64,000 nucleotides of DNA from Mycolicibacterium aubagnense (lineage in GTDB: Bacteria; Actinomycetota; Actinomycetes; Mycobacteriales; Mycobacteriaceae). Shown here one piece after another: positions 11,094 through 24,710 of this stretch. Within the stretch, counting starts at the first letter, position 1. Every line of letters begins with the position of its first letter. The position numbers were made by a program, and so were the translations under genes. The stretch lies in the NCBI RefSeq assembly GCF_010730955.1, contig NZ_AP022577.1, positions 930,001 to 994,000 on the forward strand, in the 5' to 3' direction. The notes beneath the pieces are model-generated. The model did not search any database and had not been told where the DNA came from. It worked only from the letters and a program-made list of their open reading frames with translations.

Positions 11094-11899
11094 TGCGGCC
11101 CCTCGGCTACCGCACGACCGACGGCGGCGACGAGCGCGTCGCCCTCCAGCGGGTGATCAGTGGTGGTCCGCAAACGCAGGAAGTACTCAACGTTGCCGGA
11201 CGGGCCGGGCAGCGGGCTGGCTGTGACGTCGACCGCGTGCCAGCCGAGTTCCGCGGCGCGCCGCGCCACCGTCAACACGGCATCGGCGCGCAGTTCGGGG
11301 TCGGAAACCACGCCACCGGCTCCGACTCGATCCTTGCCCACCTCGAACTGCGGCTTCACCATGGGAACGATATCGGCTTGGGCCGACGCGCATGCGGTCA
11401 GTGCCGGTAGGACGGTCGCCAGCGAGATGAAGGAAAGATCGGCCACCACCAGATCGACAGGTCCCCCGATGGCCTCGGCCGTCAGCTCCCGGACGTTCGT
11501 GCGCTCCATGACGATGACGCGTTCGTCGGACCGCAGCGACCAGGCCAACTGGCCGTACCCGACGTCGGCCGCGACGATTTCGCGGGCACCACGGTCGAGC
11601 AGCACCTCGGTGAATCCCCCGGTGGACGCTCCGGCATCCAGGCAGCGCCGGCCCTCGGGCGAGACCCCGAACGCGTCGAGGGCCCCGATCAGCTTGTGCG
11701 CACCACGGGATACCCAGCTGCGTTCGGCAGATTCGGCGACCAGGAGATTGGCCGCGGGAGTGACGGCCGTCGATGCCTTGGACGCCCGCATGCCGTCGAT
11801 GGTCACGCGGCCGGCCTCGATCAGTTCAGCAGCCTGTTGACGAGACCGGGCCAGCCCCCGGCGGACGAGTTCAGCATCAACACGTGCGCGTCGCGTCAC
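11090..11899 (-). CDS. tlyA: TlyA, 16S/23S rRNA (cytidine-2'-O)-methyltransferase
   Basis: 269 residues. An N-terminal S4 RNA-binding domain ([20 protein letters not shown], ~5-60) is followed by an FtsJ-like Rossmann methyltransferase with SAM motif [17 protein letters not shown] (~85-105). In mycobacteria TlyA methylates C1409 of 16S and C1920 of 23S rRNA and so confers susceptibility to capreomycin and viomycin; the intact gene predicts susceptibility by this route. GTG 11899 starts 6 bp after the preceding small gene. Older haemolysin labels refer to the same family. Confidence 0.95.
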   Translation of the reverse strand: MTRRARVDAELVRRGLARSRQQAAELIEAGRVTIDGMRASKASTAVTPAANLLVAESAERSWVSRGAHKLIGALDAFGVSPEGRRCLDAGASTGGFTEVLLDRGAREIVAADVGYGQLAWSLRSDERVIVMERTNVRELTAEAIGGPVDLVVADLSFISLATVLPALTACASAQADIVPMVKPQFEVGKDRVGAGGVVSDPELRADAVLTVARRAAELGWHAVDVTASPLPGPSGNVEYFLRLRTTTDHPLEGDALVAAVGRAVAEGPQ

Positions 11900-11905
11900 G
11901 TGCGA

Positions 11906-12076
11906 TCAGCCCTTCTCGACCGATTCCAGGGCCCGGACCAGCAGATTGTGGGCGTGGTCCAGACCCGCCGCGACCGCCTCGAGATCCGGGGTCTCGTCAC
12001 CTTCGCCGGACAGATCCGGCAGGTGGGACAGCAGGACCGCGATGTCTTCGCGGATCTGGTCAGGATCGGTACTCAT
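11906..12076 (-). CDS. small conserved acidic protein (Rv1693-like)
   Basis: 56 residues starting MSTDPDQIREDIAVLLSHLP, acidic and predicted helical, with no signal peptide or membrane segment. A gene of this size and position (Rv1693) exists in M. tuberculosis between the HAD phosphatase and tlyA. It is 8 bp after the phosphatase stop and 6 bp before tlyA, so it is clearly part of the operon. A longer in-frame start at 12193 would lie entirely inside the phosphatase gene and is rejected. Function unknown. Confidence 0.8.
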   Translation of the reverse strand: MSTDPDQIREDIAVLLSHLPDLSGEGDETPDLEAVAAGLDHAHNLLVRALESVEKG

Positions 12077-12084
12077 AGCGATGT

Positions 12085-13104
12085 TCACGCTAGCGGATCG
12101 GCGGCGTCGAGCAGCGACCACCGATCCAATGCTGCACGTGCCGTGTCGTCGCCGGCCGCGATACGCGTCCGCCCATTGGGCGTGCCGGCCCACAGGGCGC
12201 CGGCCGTCGCCCGGACCACCGACAGCTCGTCATCGACGGACGCACCCGTGGCGTGCACGGTGACTCCGGCGCCGGACACCTCGACCCGCCACGCGGGGTG
12301 CGGCCCGACCCGCAGCACGTCTGCCGACGTGGTCAACGAGCGCAGATCAGGCGCCAGGTAGCCGGGACGCTCCGCGGGGATGGCATGCACCATGTCGGCG
12401 GCGCTGCTGACCCCGGTCAGCACCATCAGGCTCGGCAGACCGGCGGCATTCGCCCCCGCAATGTCGGTATCGAGCCGGTCCCCGACGACCAGCGGAGCCG
12501 CATACCGGCCGCGCGCCAGGGCGTCGTTCATCAGCGTCGGCTGGGGCTTACCGGCGACCTGCGGGACCTGTTCGGTGGCGGTCTGCAGAGCGGCGACCAT
12601 CGAACCGTTCCCCGGCAGCAACCCGCGCTCCGACGGCAGCGTCTTGTCGCTGTTCGCCGCCACCCAAAGGCCACCTGCTCGGATGGTCAGCGCCGCCTCG
12701 GCGAGGTCGGCCCAACCGGTCTGCGGCGAATGGCCCTGCACGACCGCGACCGGACCGTCAGTGAACTGCCGCACCGGCCGCAGGCCGACATTGGCGACCT
12801 CGGCAGCCAGCGCATCCGTCCCGATGACCAGGACCTTTGCTCCCACGGGAAGCTGCAGCGCCAACAGGTGCGCCGCACTCTGGGCGCTGGTCACCACATC
12901 GTCGGCATGGGCGGAGAACCCGAGCGCGTCGAGGTGATCCGCCACCTCGACCGGGCTTCGTGACGCGTTGTTGGTGACGTAGAGCTTGCGCGCTGTCACC
13001 GCGGCAAGGGCGTCCACCGCTCCTTCCGTGGCCTCATGACCACGGAACACCGTGCCGTCGAGATCCAGGAGCAGACAGTCGTGCAGCTGAGCCAGCGTCG
13101 TCAC
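12085..13104 (-). CDS. HAD-superfamily phosphatase (glycerol-3-phosphate phosphatase type)
   Basis: 339 residues. The HAD motif I nucleophile is in LLLDLDGTVFRG (~12-23), motif II in LYVTNNASRSP, and motif III/IV in VVGDRLDTDIAGANAAGL, with an NagD-type C2 cap between. The M. tuberculosis orthologue Rv1692 is reported as a D-glycerol-3-phosphate phosphatase in glycerophospholipid recycling. GTG 13104 is one base after the TGA of the TPR gene, which decides the start; the longer frame upstream only overlaps that gene. A C-terminal ~70-residue extension beyond the HAD core is present. Confidence 0.9.
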   Translation of the reverse strand: MTTLAQLHDCLLLDLDGTVFRGHEATEGAVDALAAVTARKLYVTNNASRSPVEVADHLDALGFSAHADDVVTSAQSAAHLLALQLPVGAKVLVIGTDALAAEVANVGLRPVRQFTDGPVAVVQGHSPQTGWADLAEAALTIRAGGLWVAANSDKTLPSERGLLPGNGSMVAALQTATEQVPQVAGKPQPTLMNDALARGRYAAPLVVGDRLDTDIAGANAAGLPSLMVLTGVSSAADMVHAIPAERPGYLAPDLRSLTTSADVLRVGPHPAWRVEVSGAGVTVHATGASVDDELSVVRATAGALWAGTPNGRTRIAAGDDTARAALDRWSLLDAADPLA

Positions 13105-13105
13105 G

Positions 13106-13939
13106 TCAGCCCAATTCGGCGACGCGGTCCTCGGCGTCCGTGACGCCTTCCAGATCCGCGGCCGCGGCATGCAGGAACCACTGGAGTGCGTCGTTGGTGC
13201 GGTCGAGGGCCAGCAGCGTCTCGGCATACACATAGAACAACCGCGCCGCGGTCTGTCCGGTCCGCGTGGAATCCAGCGGGGGGTTCTGCAGCAACGCGAG
13301 CGCCTGTGCCGGCTGACCGAGGTCGCAGCGCGCACCGGCGAGCACGATCTTCAGCTCGTCGGCGTCGTCACCGGTGAGCTGCTCGGCTTCGGGGCTGCGA
13401 CCCAGTTCGATGGCGCGCTCCGGACGGCCGACCCCGCGCTCGCAGTCGGCGATGAGGGCCAACAGCGGTGACTTGCTTCCCATCCGGCGGGCGGCTCGCA
13501 GTTCAGAGAGCGCCTGCGCCCAATCACCACTGTGATAGGCCGCGATACCGACGGCTTCGCGAATCGCCGCGATACGCGAAGCCCGGTGCCGTGCCGCACG
13601 TGCGTGCTCGAGTGCCGCTTCCGGATCTTCCTCGAGTAGGTCGCCGGCCATGACCAGATGCTTGGCCACGTAGTCGGCGGTCGCCTTGTCGAGGGTCGTC
13701 AGCTCACGACGCACCTCGGGCGACAGCTGCTTGGCTTCGACATCATCGGGCAGCCTGGGACCAGACGGCCGGTCCGCGTTCGTGTCAGCGTCACGGAACT
13801 GAGGCGGCCGGCCGTTCCGATCGGAGCCCGGCCGTCGCGGTGCCTGCGTACGGTCACGCTGAGGCCGCTGTCCCCGCCGTGCGTCGCCGTCGTCTCTGCG
13901 CGAGGGGCGACGATCGCCGCCCTGCCTGTTGTCGACCAC
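13106..13939 (-). CDS. TPR-containing cytoplasmic protein (Rv1691-like)
   Basis: 277 residues. A highly basic, Arg/Asp/Gln-rich disordered N-terminus (RRPSRRDDGDARRGQRPQ) of ~65 residues could bind RNA. It is followed by helical TPR-like repeats (~85-270), for example EDPEAALEHARAARHRASR and YAETLLALDRTNDALQWFLHA. GTG 13939 has AGGAAAGG upstream. It is the first gene of the operon leading to recN and sits just beyond the rRNA terminator. Function unknown. Confidence 0.85.
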   Translation of the reverse strand: MVDNRQGGDRRPSRRDDGDARRGQRPQRDRTQAPRRPGSDRNGRPPQFRDADTNADRPSGPRLPDDVEAKQLSPEVRRELTTLDKATADYVAKHLVMAGDLLEEDPEAALEHARAARHRASRIAAIREAVGIAAYHSGDWAQALSELRAARRMGSKSPLLALIADCERGVGRPERAIELGRSPEAEQLTGDDADELKIVLAGARCDLGQPAQALALLQNPPLDSTRTGQTAARLFYVYAETLLALDRTNDALQWFLHAAAADLEGVTDAEDRVAELG

Positions 13940-14076
13940 TGGAACCTTTCCTACGAAACCTCAGGTCAGAATACGGCCCCCAGCCGCAAAACTCGCGATC
14001 CGATCGCCGGCAACGAACAGATCCGCTGCCTTCTCGGGGCCCGTTTCCGCGCCGAGAAATAGAAATTCCTCAAATA

Positions 14077-14110
14077 GAATCACCCCCCACATAAATGTGG
14101 GGGGTGATTC
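14077..14110 (-). terminator. intrinsic terminator of the rRNA operon
   Basis: A perfect 16-bp inverted repeat, GAATCACCCCCCACAT (14077-14092) and ATGTGGGGGGTGATTC (14095-14110), is followed on the minus strand by TATTTGAGGAATTTCTATTT. It lies ~8 nt beyond the 5S 3' end. Confidence 0.92.
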
Positions 14111-14118
14111 CTAATTTG

Positions 14119-14234
14119 TGTTCGGCGGTGTCCTACTTTTCCGCCCGTGCAGGGCAGTATCATCGGCGCTGGCAGGCTTAGCTTCCGGGTTCGGGATGGG
14201 ACCGGGCGTTTCCCTGCCGCTGTTGCCGCCGTAA
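14119..14234 (-). rRNA. rrf: 5S ribosomal RNA
   Basis: On the minus strand the sequence begins GTTACGGCGGC and ends GCCGAACAC. It contains the conserved CCCGAACCCGGAAGCTAAGC and GGTAGGACACCGCC-like segments of actinobacterial 5S. Length ~116 nt; the ends are accurate to a few bases. Confidence 0.93.
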
Positions 14235-14395
14235 CTCTATTTAATTACGCCTCCACCGGTTTTTTGGCACCCCCTTTTGTGGGGGTGTTATTTGGTGGTG
14301 GGGTGTGGTCTGTTCGACTTTTGTCGTGGATGTGGTTGCGGGCACGATGTGCAATGTTCTTCGTCTTGTTTTACACACAATTGGTTGTTTTTTGG

Positions 14396-19432
<5,037 letters not shown>

Positions 19433-19584
19433 ACAACCCAACCCCAAAAGGCCAGGTGGAATTCGAATCAGAAAAATCCGATCACAAACAAAAGACACCA
19501 AAAACTGGCATCAAAAAAACAACAACCACACCCCACAAACGGGAAAACACGGAGTGCAGTCAAAAAACAACAAACAAAAACCAC

Positions 19585-19656
19585 CAAACACACTATTGAG
19601 TTCTCAAACAACACGCCCGGCCTGACCGCGCAACAAACCCGCGGCTAAAAGCCGCG
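19585..19656 (-). promoter_or_regulatory. rRNA leader antitermination elements (box B-like hairpin and box A)
   Basis: On the minus strand the hairpin CGCGGC-TTTTA-GCCGCG (19656-19640) is followed by the conserved actinobacterial leader motif GTTTGAGAACTCAATAGTG (within 19614-19590). This is the order expected for NusB/S10-dependent antitermination and for 16S precursor processing. The A-rich remainder of the leader down to 19433 shows no gene. Confidence 0.75.
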
Positions 19657-19744
19657 ATCGGTGTGCGGGCAGTGAGGAACTCCCAACTTAATGGGTGTTA
19701 CTCTCGGATTTGGTCTTCGCTCTCCGGCGCTTGTCCGTGTCGCT

Positions 19745-19798
19745 CTGACCTGGAATAAGTTACGGCAGGGCTAACAGCGAGTCAAATCGCCAGGTCAG
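19745..19798 (-). promoter_or_regulatory. rRNA operon P1 promoter with flanking inverted repeat
   Basis: TTGACT (19785-19780), 17-bp spacer, TAACTT (19762-19757); predicted start near 19750. A perfect 9-bp inverted repeat brackets the core: CTGACCTGG at 19745-19753 and CCAGGTCAG at 19790-19798. The -35 is only 31 bp beyond the tyrS stop, the layout known for the single-promoter rrnB of rapid growers. No second promoter was recognised in the leader. Confidence 0.85.
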
Positions 19799-19815
19799 AA
19801 GGCCGTTTCCCCTGG

Positions 19816-21126
19816 TCACCGGGGGTCATTCCCCCTGGTCGGGGCCGTAACCCGCTGAACCCCGGCAATGTGGCGCTTGCCACGCCGCAACACCAGCCAG
19901 CGATCACCCAGAAAATCGGTCGGCTGTGGTACCCACTCGTCGCTTTCCACCCGTGCGTTGTTCACGTAGACGCCACCTTCGGCGACCGTTCGGCGTGCTT
20001 CCCCGCGACTCTTGGACAGACCCGTCGCAACCAGCAGGTCGGTGATCCCGTCGGGACCACCCGGTGCCAGCTCCGCGACCTGGCCATTGCTGGCCTCGGT
20101 CAGCGCCGCCGCCAGCGTCGACTCATCGAGATCCGTAAGTTCGGCGCGGCCGAACAGGGCCTGACTGGCCAATTCGACCGCGTCGGTCGCGGCCTGGCCG
20201 TGCACCAACGTCGTCAATTCCCGGGCCAGCCGACGTTGGGCAGCTCGTTCGTGGGCACGCTCCGCCGTTGCGGTCGCCAGCTCGGTGAGTTCGTCGGCGG
20301 ACAGGAAGGTGAACCAGTGCAGGTACCTGACGACATCGGCGTCGGCTGTGTTCACGAAGTACTGGTACCAGGCATATGGGCTGGTCAGCTCAGGGTCGAG
20401 CCACAGATTGCCGCCACCGGTCGACTTACCGAACTTCTTGCCGTCGGCCGAGGTGACCAGCGGAACCGTCAGCGCATGTGCGGTCGCACCCAGCTTCTGG
20501 CGCACCAGGCGGACGCCGGCGATGATGTTTCCCCACTGGTCGGAGCCACCGATCTGCAGGCTGCAACCGTGCTTCTTGTGCAGTTCGACGAAGTCGTTGG
20601 CCTGCAGGAGCATGTAGCTGAACTCGGTGTACGAGATGCCCTCGCCCTCAAGCCGCCGTCTGATGGTGTCGCGGTCGAGCATGACGTTGACCGAGAAGTG
20701 TTTGCCCACGTCACGCAAGAATTCGATGGCCGACATCGGCCCGGTCCAGGACAAGTTGTTCTCGACGATCGCACCGTTGCCGGAGTCGTTGAACTCGACG
20801 AATCGCTCCAGCTGACCGCGGATCCGTTCAGCCCAGTCGGCGACGGTGTCGGCGGTGTTCATGGTGCGCTCGCCGTTGTCCCGAGGATCGCCGATCAGGC
20901 CGGTCGCACCGCCCGCCAACACGATGGGCCGGTGCCCGGCCTGCTGGAATCGCCGCAGCGTGAGCAGAGGAACCAGGTGGCCGGCGTGCAGGCTGGGCGC
21001 GGTCGGATCGAAGCCGGCGTACACGGTGAGCGGTCCGTCCGTGGTTGCGGCGGCGAGCGCTTCGCGGTCGGTCGATTGCGCGATCAGCCCGCGCCAGTCC
21101 AGTTCATCGAGGATGCCAGTACTCAC
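19816..21126 (-). CDS. tyrS: tyrosyl-tRNA synthetase
   Basis: 436 residues, a class I enzyme that charges tRNA-Tyr. The HIGH-type motif is [12 protein letters not shown] (~46-57), the tyrosine pocket ~170-200 ([27 protein letters not shown]), and KMSKS appears as KFGKSTGG. The C-terminal ~80 residues are an S4 tRNA-binding domain ([18 protein letters not shown]). The start is GTG 21126 with GGGGAAG upstream. It is followed by the rRNA operon on the same strand; read-through into rRNA is possible, but the P1 promoter lies between. Confidence 0.97.
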   Translation of the reverse strand: MSTGILDELDWRGLIAQSTDREALAAATTDGPLTVYAGFDPTAPSLHAGHLVPLLTLRRFQQAGHRPIVLAGGATGLIGDPRDNGERTMNTADTVADWAERIRGQLERFVEFNDSGNGAIVENNLSWTGPMSAIEFLRDVGKHFSVNVMLDRDTIRRRLEGEGISYTEFSYMLLQANDFVELHKKHGCSLQIGGSDQWGNIIAGVRLVRQKLGATAHALTVPLVTSADGKKFGKSTGGGNLWLDPELTSPYAWYQYFVNTADADVVRYLHWFTFLSADELTELATATAERAHERAAQRRLARELTTLVHGQAATDAVELASQALFGRAELTDLDESTLAAALTEASNGQVAELAPGGPDGITDLLVATGLSKSRGEARRTVAEGGVYVNNARVESDEWVPQPTDFLGDRWLVLRRGKRHIAGVQRVTAPTRGNDPR

Positions 21127-21164
21127 GACGTTGATCTTCCCCTATTGCAGGTCACGGGCTGTCA

Positions 21165-21776
21165 TCAGTCGCTGGCACCCGGTACGGGCGCCCGGGGACT
21201 GCGCCGGTAGTTCGACACCTCGGGGGTGCCGGGCGACCAGAACCGCCAGGGCCGGTCGGCAGCCTGGCTGACGCCGACGCGCGGCCCGGCGTGCCCGCCC
21301 TGCGGCGCATTCAACTCCAGCCGGACCGGAGATCGGCGATCCATGAGATCAATACCGTTGTCCGCCAAGGTGATTCCCAAGGCTTCACACAGATTCCCCG
21401 GCCCACGGGCGAGCGCGGCAGGCGCAACGCCGGCCCGCCTGCGTACCCCGGCGACAGCACCGCCGTCGACGACGCGGGCCGCCCGGAGCAAGACGGCACC
21501 CGCTACCCCGTCGGTACCGCAGACGACGTTGGCGCACACGTGAATTCCGTGACTGCGGTAGGTGTACAGGTGGCCGGCCGGACCGAACATCACTGCACTT
21601 CGCGGCGTCGGACCGCGGAACGAGTGCGCTGCCGCGTCCGGCCAGGGCCCCGACGGCGGCCCGCCGTAGGCCTCGACCTCCACCACGGTGGCGACCACGT
21701 CGCGGCCGTACAACGTGGCGCCGAGCAGGCGTCGCGCCGCGGTAACCGGATCGACGGCGAGTTGCTCGGCGCTCAT
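21165..21776 (-). CDS. mpg: DNA-3-methyladenine glycosylase (AAG/MPG family)
   Basis: 203 residues. Excises alkylated purines in base-excision repair. Family motifs are [25 protein letters not shown] cut across ~27-50 (the catalytic Glu lies in VEVEAY), [23 protein letters not shown] (~51-73) and [20 protein letters not shown] (~145-165). The M. tuberculosis counterpart Rv1688 likewise neighbours tyrS. ATG 21776 is preceded by CAGAAT (21790-21785), 8 nt away, so a leaderless or near-leaderless mRNA is possible. It diverges from the ABC exporter operon. Confidence 0.93.
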   Translation of the reverse strand: MSAEQLAVDPVTAARRLLGATLYGRDVVATVVEVEAYGGPPSGPWPDAAAHSFRGPTPRSAVMFGPAGHLYTYRSHGIHVCANVVCGTDGVAGAVLLRAARVVDGGAVAGVRRRAGVAPAALARGPGNLCEALGITLADNGIDLMDRRSPVRLELNAPQGGHAGPRVGVSQAADRPWRFWSPGTPEVSNYRRSPRAPVPGASD

Positions 21777-21808
21777 GGCCTGTCATTCTGCCCGGCCCAA
21801 GCCCGCCA

Positions 21809-21868
21809 TTGACACGTGCACGCCGCGAGCGGACTATTCACCATATGATGAGTTCATCGCACGATGAA
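21809..21868 (+). promoter_or_regulatory. promoter and candidate TetR operator of the ABC exporter operon
   Basis: TTGACA (21809-21814), 17-bp spacer, GACTAT (21832-21837) would start transcription at about the ATG 21845 (leaderless; no Shine-Dalgarno). Just inside the gene, TTCATCG-CA-CGATGAA (21853-21868) is a perfect 7-bp inverted repeat of TetR-operator size. A TetR gene ends the operon, so autoregulation is plausible. Confidence 0.5.
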
Positions 21869-22609
21869 TTAACGTGCCGCGCCTCTGACGTGGCGATTCG
21901 GGTTGACAACCTGACCGTCGTCCGCGGTAAGCGAGGCGCAATCGACCGGGTGTCGCTGCAGGTACGGCGCGGCAGCATCACCGGACTGCTCGGCCCGTCG
22001 GGCTGCGGCAAGACCACCCTGATGCGCGCCGTCGTCGGCACCCAGATCATCACGAAGGGCACGGTCACCGTGCTCGGGAGGCCGGCTGGATCAGCGGAAC
22101 TGCGCCGCCGTGTCGGGTACGTGACCCAGGAGCCGACGGTCTACAACGACCTGCGCGTCATCGACAACGTCCGGTATTTCGCCGCACTGACGGGCGCCGA
22201 CAAGACCGCCGCCGACGATGCGATCGCCGCCGTCGGCCTGCACGAGAACCGAACTACGCTGTGCGGCAACATGTCTGGTGGTCAGCGGACGCGGGCGTCG
22301 TTGGCCTGTGCGCTGGTGTCCCAGCCCGACCTGCTGGTCCTCGACGAACCGACCGTCGGCCTGGACCCTCTGCTGCGTGTCGACCTGTGGGAACAGTTCG
22401 ACCGACTGGCCCGCGGCGGCACCACGCTGCTGGTGTCCAGTCATGTGATGGACGAGGCCGACCACTGCGGTGAACTGCTGCTGATGCGCGAAGGCCGGCT
22501 GCTGGACCACACCACGCCCACCCAACTACGAGAGGACACCGGATGTTCATCGCTGGAGGAAGCGTTTCTGACCATCATCCGGCGCAGCACCGCAGCCAAA
22601 GCCGGTTGA
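21845..22609 (+). CDS. ABC transporter ATP-binding protein (ABC-2 exporter type)
   Basis: 254 residues. Walker A GPSGCGKTTLM (~45-55), Q-loop in YVTQEPTVYND, signature MSGGQRTRASLACALVSQP, Walker B LLVLDEPTVGLD and H-loop SSHVMDEAD are all intact. It matches Rv1687c in gene order (mpg, ATPase, permease, TetR). ATG 21845 or the adjacent ATG 21848 is the start; upstream codons overlap the -35 and are rejected. It forms a transporter with the next gene. The substrate is not readable; drug or lipid export is typical of the family. Confidence 0.93.
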   Translation: MMSSSHDELTCRASDVAIRVDNLTVVRGKRGAIDRVSLQVRRGSITGLLGPSGCGKTTLMRAVVGTQIITKGTVTVLGRPAGSAELRRRVGYVTQEPTVYNDLRVIDNVRYFAALTGADKTAADDAIAAVGLHENRTTLCGNMSGGQRTRASLACALVSQPDLLVLDEPTVGLDPLLRVDLWEQFDRLARGGTTLLVSSHVMDEADHCGELLLMREGRLLDHTTPTQLREDTGCSSLEEAFLTIIRRSTAAKAG

Positions 22610-23361
22610 CGCTGCGGCCCTACCTGTCCACGACCACCCGCATCCTGCGGCAGCTCCGTGCCGACCACCGCAGCATGGCCATGATCCTGGTGGTGCCGAG
22701 CGCCGTCATCACCTTGATGTACTTCATGTTCGACGAACTGCCGCACCGCCCCGGCACGCTGTCCCCGTTCAACAACGCCTGCCTGATCCTGCTGGGCATC
22801 TTCCCGTTGATCGTGATGTTCCTGATCACCTCGATAACCATGCAGCGCGAACGGGTTTCGGGAACCTTGGAACGGATTCTTACCACTCCCCTGCGTCGGC
22901 TGGATCTGCTGGCCGCCTATGGCTCGGCGTTCTCCGTCGCCGCTGCCGCCCAGGCGACGCTGGCCTGCCTGGTGTCGTTCTGGTTCCTGGGATTCGACAC
23001 TGCGGGCAGCCCCGCACTGGTCTTCCTGATCGCGATCATCAACGCCGTGCTCGGTGTCGGGCTCGGTCTGCTGTGCAGTGCCTTCGCGCAGACCGAATTC
23101 CAGGCCGTGCAGTTCATGCCGCTGGTGATCGTGCCGCAATTGTTGTTGTGCGGCATCATCGTTCCTCGCGAGGTGCTGCCCGACTGGCTACGGTGGGTCA
23201 GTGACGCATTGCCCGCAACCTACGCGCTGGAGGCACTCCAAGAGGTGGCCGACCACGCCGAAATCACCGGTACGACGGTGCGCGACATCGTCATCGTGAT
23301 CGCGTTCGTCGTGGTCACCATGGTCCTGGCCGCCGCGACCCTGCGCCGTCGGACGCCATGA
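22543..23361 (+). CDS. ABC-2 type transporter permease
   Basis: 272 residues with about six membrane helices, including MAMILVVPSAVITLMYFMF (~46-64), ACLILLGIFPLIVMFLITSI, AFLIAIIN-type segments and a final DIVIVIAFVVVTMVLAAATL. The ERVSGTLERILTTPLRR loop after helix 2 is the ABC-2 coupling signature. ATG 22543 has a strong GAGAGGA upstream and overlaps the ATPase gene by 67 bp. A TTG at 22606 overlapping the ATPase stop is the alternative but has no ribosome-binding site. It is partner of the ATPase and followed by the TetR gene with ATGA overlap. Confidence 0.9.
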   Translation: MFIAGGSVSDHHPAQHRSQSRLTLRPYLSTTTRILRQLRADHRSMAMILVVPSAVITLMYFMFDELPHRPGTLSPFNNACLILLGIFPLIVMFLITSITMQRERVSGTLERILTTPLRRLDLLAAYGSAFSVAAAAQATLACLVSFWFLGFDTAGSPALVFLIAIINAVLGVGLGLLCSAFAQTEFQAVQFMPLVIVPQLLLCGIIVPREVLPDWLRWVSDALPATYALEALQEVADHAEITGTTVRDIVIVIAFVVVTMVLAAATLRRRTP

Positions 23362-23981
23362 CCACCACGGACCCGCGGCCCCGCCGCAAGCCCCCGGGCC
23401 GTCCCACCGGGCCGTCCGACACCAAGGACACCATCCTGACGTGTGCGCGGGATCTGTTCGCCCGCAACGGGTTCAACAACACATCGGTGCGGGCGATCGC
23501 CGCTGCGGCGAATGTCGACGCGGCGCTGGTACATCACTACTTCGGGACCAAGCAGCAGCTCTTCGCCGCGGCGGTGCACATTCCCGTCGACCCGCAACTG
23601 GTACTGGGCCCGCTGCGGAGCACCCCCATCGACGAACTCGGCCGCACGCTGCCGTCGCTGCTGCTCCCGATCTGGGACTCAGAACTCGGCGTCGGATTCA
23701 TCGCGGCACTGCGATCGATGCTGGCCGGCGACGAGGTGAACCTCATGCGCATCTTCCTGGAAGACATCATCACCACCGAAGTCGGTGCGCGCGTCGACAA
23801 TCCGCCGGGCACCGGACGAATCCGGGTGCAGTTCGTGGCATCCCAGCTGATCGGCGTGGTGATGGCCCGCTACATCCTGGAGCTGGAGCCCTTCAGATCG
23901 CTTCCGGTGCAACAGATCGCCGAAACGATCGGCCCGAATCTGCAGCGCTATCTGACCGGCGATCTGCCGGCGCCCAGCTAG
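23358..23981 (+). CDS. TetR/AcrR family transcriptional regulator
   Basis: 207 residues. The N-terminal helix-turn-helix (~22-70) reads ILTCARDLFARNGFNNTSVRAI then VDAALVHHYFGTKQQLF, a classic TetR domain; the C-terminal ligand domain resembles TetR_C_17-like tails (MRIFLEDIITTEVGARV). A Pro/Arg-rich 20-residue extension precedes the domain. The start overlaps the permease stop (ATGA), so it is the third gene of the exporter operon and probably represses it (compare Rv1685c). The candidate operator is at 21853-21868. Confidence 0.93.
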   Translation: MTTTDPRPRRKPPGRPTGPSDTKDTILTCARDLFARNGFNNTSVRAIAAAANVDAALVHHYFGTKQQLFAAAVHIPVDPQLVLGPLRSTPIDELGRTLPSLLLPIWDSELGVGFIAALRSMLAGDEVNLMRIFLEDIITTEVGARVDNPPGTGRIRVQFVASQLIGVVMARYILELEPFRSLPVQQIAETIGPNLQRYLTGDLPAPS

Positions 23982-24184
23982 CTCCGGGCGGCGTCGATCA
24001 GTCGCTGGTGTTCGGCGTCGTCGGTGACGTCGACCGCCTCGTCGATCAGCAACACCGGTACCCCGCCGTCGATCCGATAGGCCCGGCGCAACCGCGGGTT
24101 GTACAGGCATTCGTCCCCGACCAGCAGCAGTTCACCCCGGTCCTGCGGGCACACCAAGATCGCGCGCAACGCTTCATCGATCAT
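23978..24184 (-). CDS. Trm112/UPF0434 family small zinc-ribbon-like protein
   Basis: 68 residues: MIDEALRAILVCPQDRGELL then LRRAYRIDGGVPVLLIDEA. The CPxDxGxL start and the RIDGGVPVLL motif define the Trm112-like family, usually methyltransferase activators or zinc-ribbon proteins. Only one Cys of the ancestral CxxC pair region is seen near the N-terminus (LVCPQDRG), plus Cys in ECLYN. It ends with a 4-bp overlap with the convergent TetR gene and starts 6 bp after the exported-protein gene. Corresponds to Rv1684. Confidence 0.85.
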   Translation of the reverse strand: MIDEALRAILVCPQDRGELLLVGDECLYNPRLRRAYRIDGGVPVLLIDEAVDVTDDAEHQRLIDAARS

Positions 24185-24190
24185 CGTTCG

Positions 24191-24622
24191 TCAGCCACCC
24201 AACGGAATCTGCGAGCCACCAGTGCCCGGCACGAGGCCGGGCGGCAGGCCACCGGGCCCACCGATGACGATCGGGCTCTGCGGCTTCACCCCGGCGGCCC
24301 GTGCCTGGTTGCGCTTCTGGAACTTCACGGTGTCCTGCAACGCGTGGATCAGCGGCACCTGGTTGGGGCGCTGGTCGAGCGCAGCCTCGATATCGGCGAG
24401 GTTGCCCTTCGAGGGACCGAAGCCCTGGGCACGCAGCTTGAGCGCCGTACGAAGCAAGTTCGAGAGGTCACCGCCACTGGAACCGATGTCGTACTGACCG
24501 TCGAGGTCGTCGAGCACGTCGGCGTGCGCAGCCGCGGGAGTGATCATCACACCGGCAGCCAGAGCTCCCGCCAGAATCGCGCCGGCAACACCGCGCCGGC
24601 GACGGCTGGTGTGTGACGTCAT
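24191..24622 (-). CDS. small exported protein of unknown function
   Basis: 143 residues. The N-terminus has an Arg-rich n-region (SRRRRG), a hydrophobic core (AGAILAGALAAGVMITPAAA) and an AHA cleavage site near residue 34, which predicts secretion; there is no lipobox. The mature part is helical (LRTALKLRAQGFGPSKGN, ALDQRPNQVPLIHALQDTVK) and ends in a Gly/Pro tail (GGLPPGLVPGTGG). GGAGGA is 3 nt from ATG 24622. It follows the hydrolase/ligase gene on the same strand. I do not recognise a family; no catalytic motif is visible. Confidence 0.75.
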   Translation of the reverse strand: MTSHTSRRRRGVAGAILAGALAAGVMITPAAAHADVLDDLDGQYDIGSSGGDLSNLLRTALKLRAQGFGPSKGNLADIEAALDQRPNQVPLIHALQDTVKFQKRNQARAAGVKPQSPIVIGGPGGLPPGLVPGTGGSQIPLGG

Positions 24623-24710
24623 GCGTCCTCCATTCGGGTAACTGCGCAGACGGCGCGTGCTCCGTCCGACAAACCGCAGCCTAACAGCGCCGACCAGGTT
24701 GGGCGGGTGG

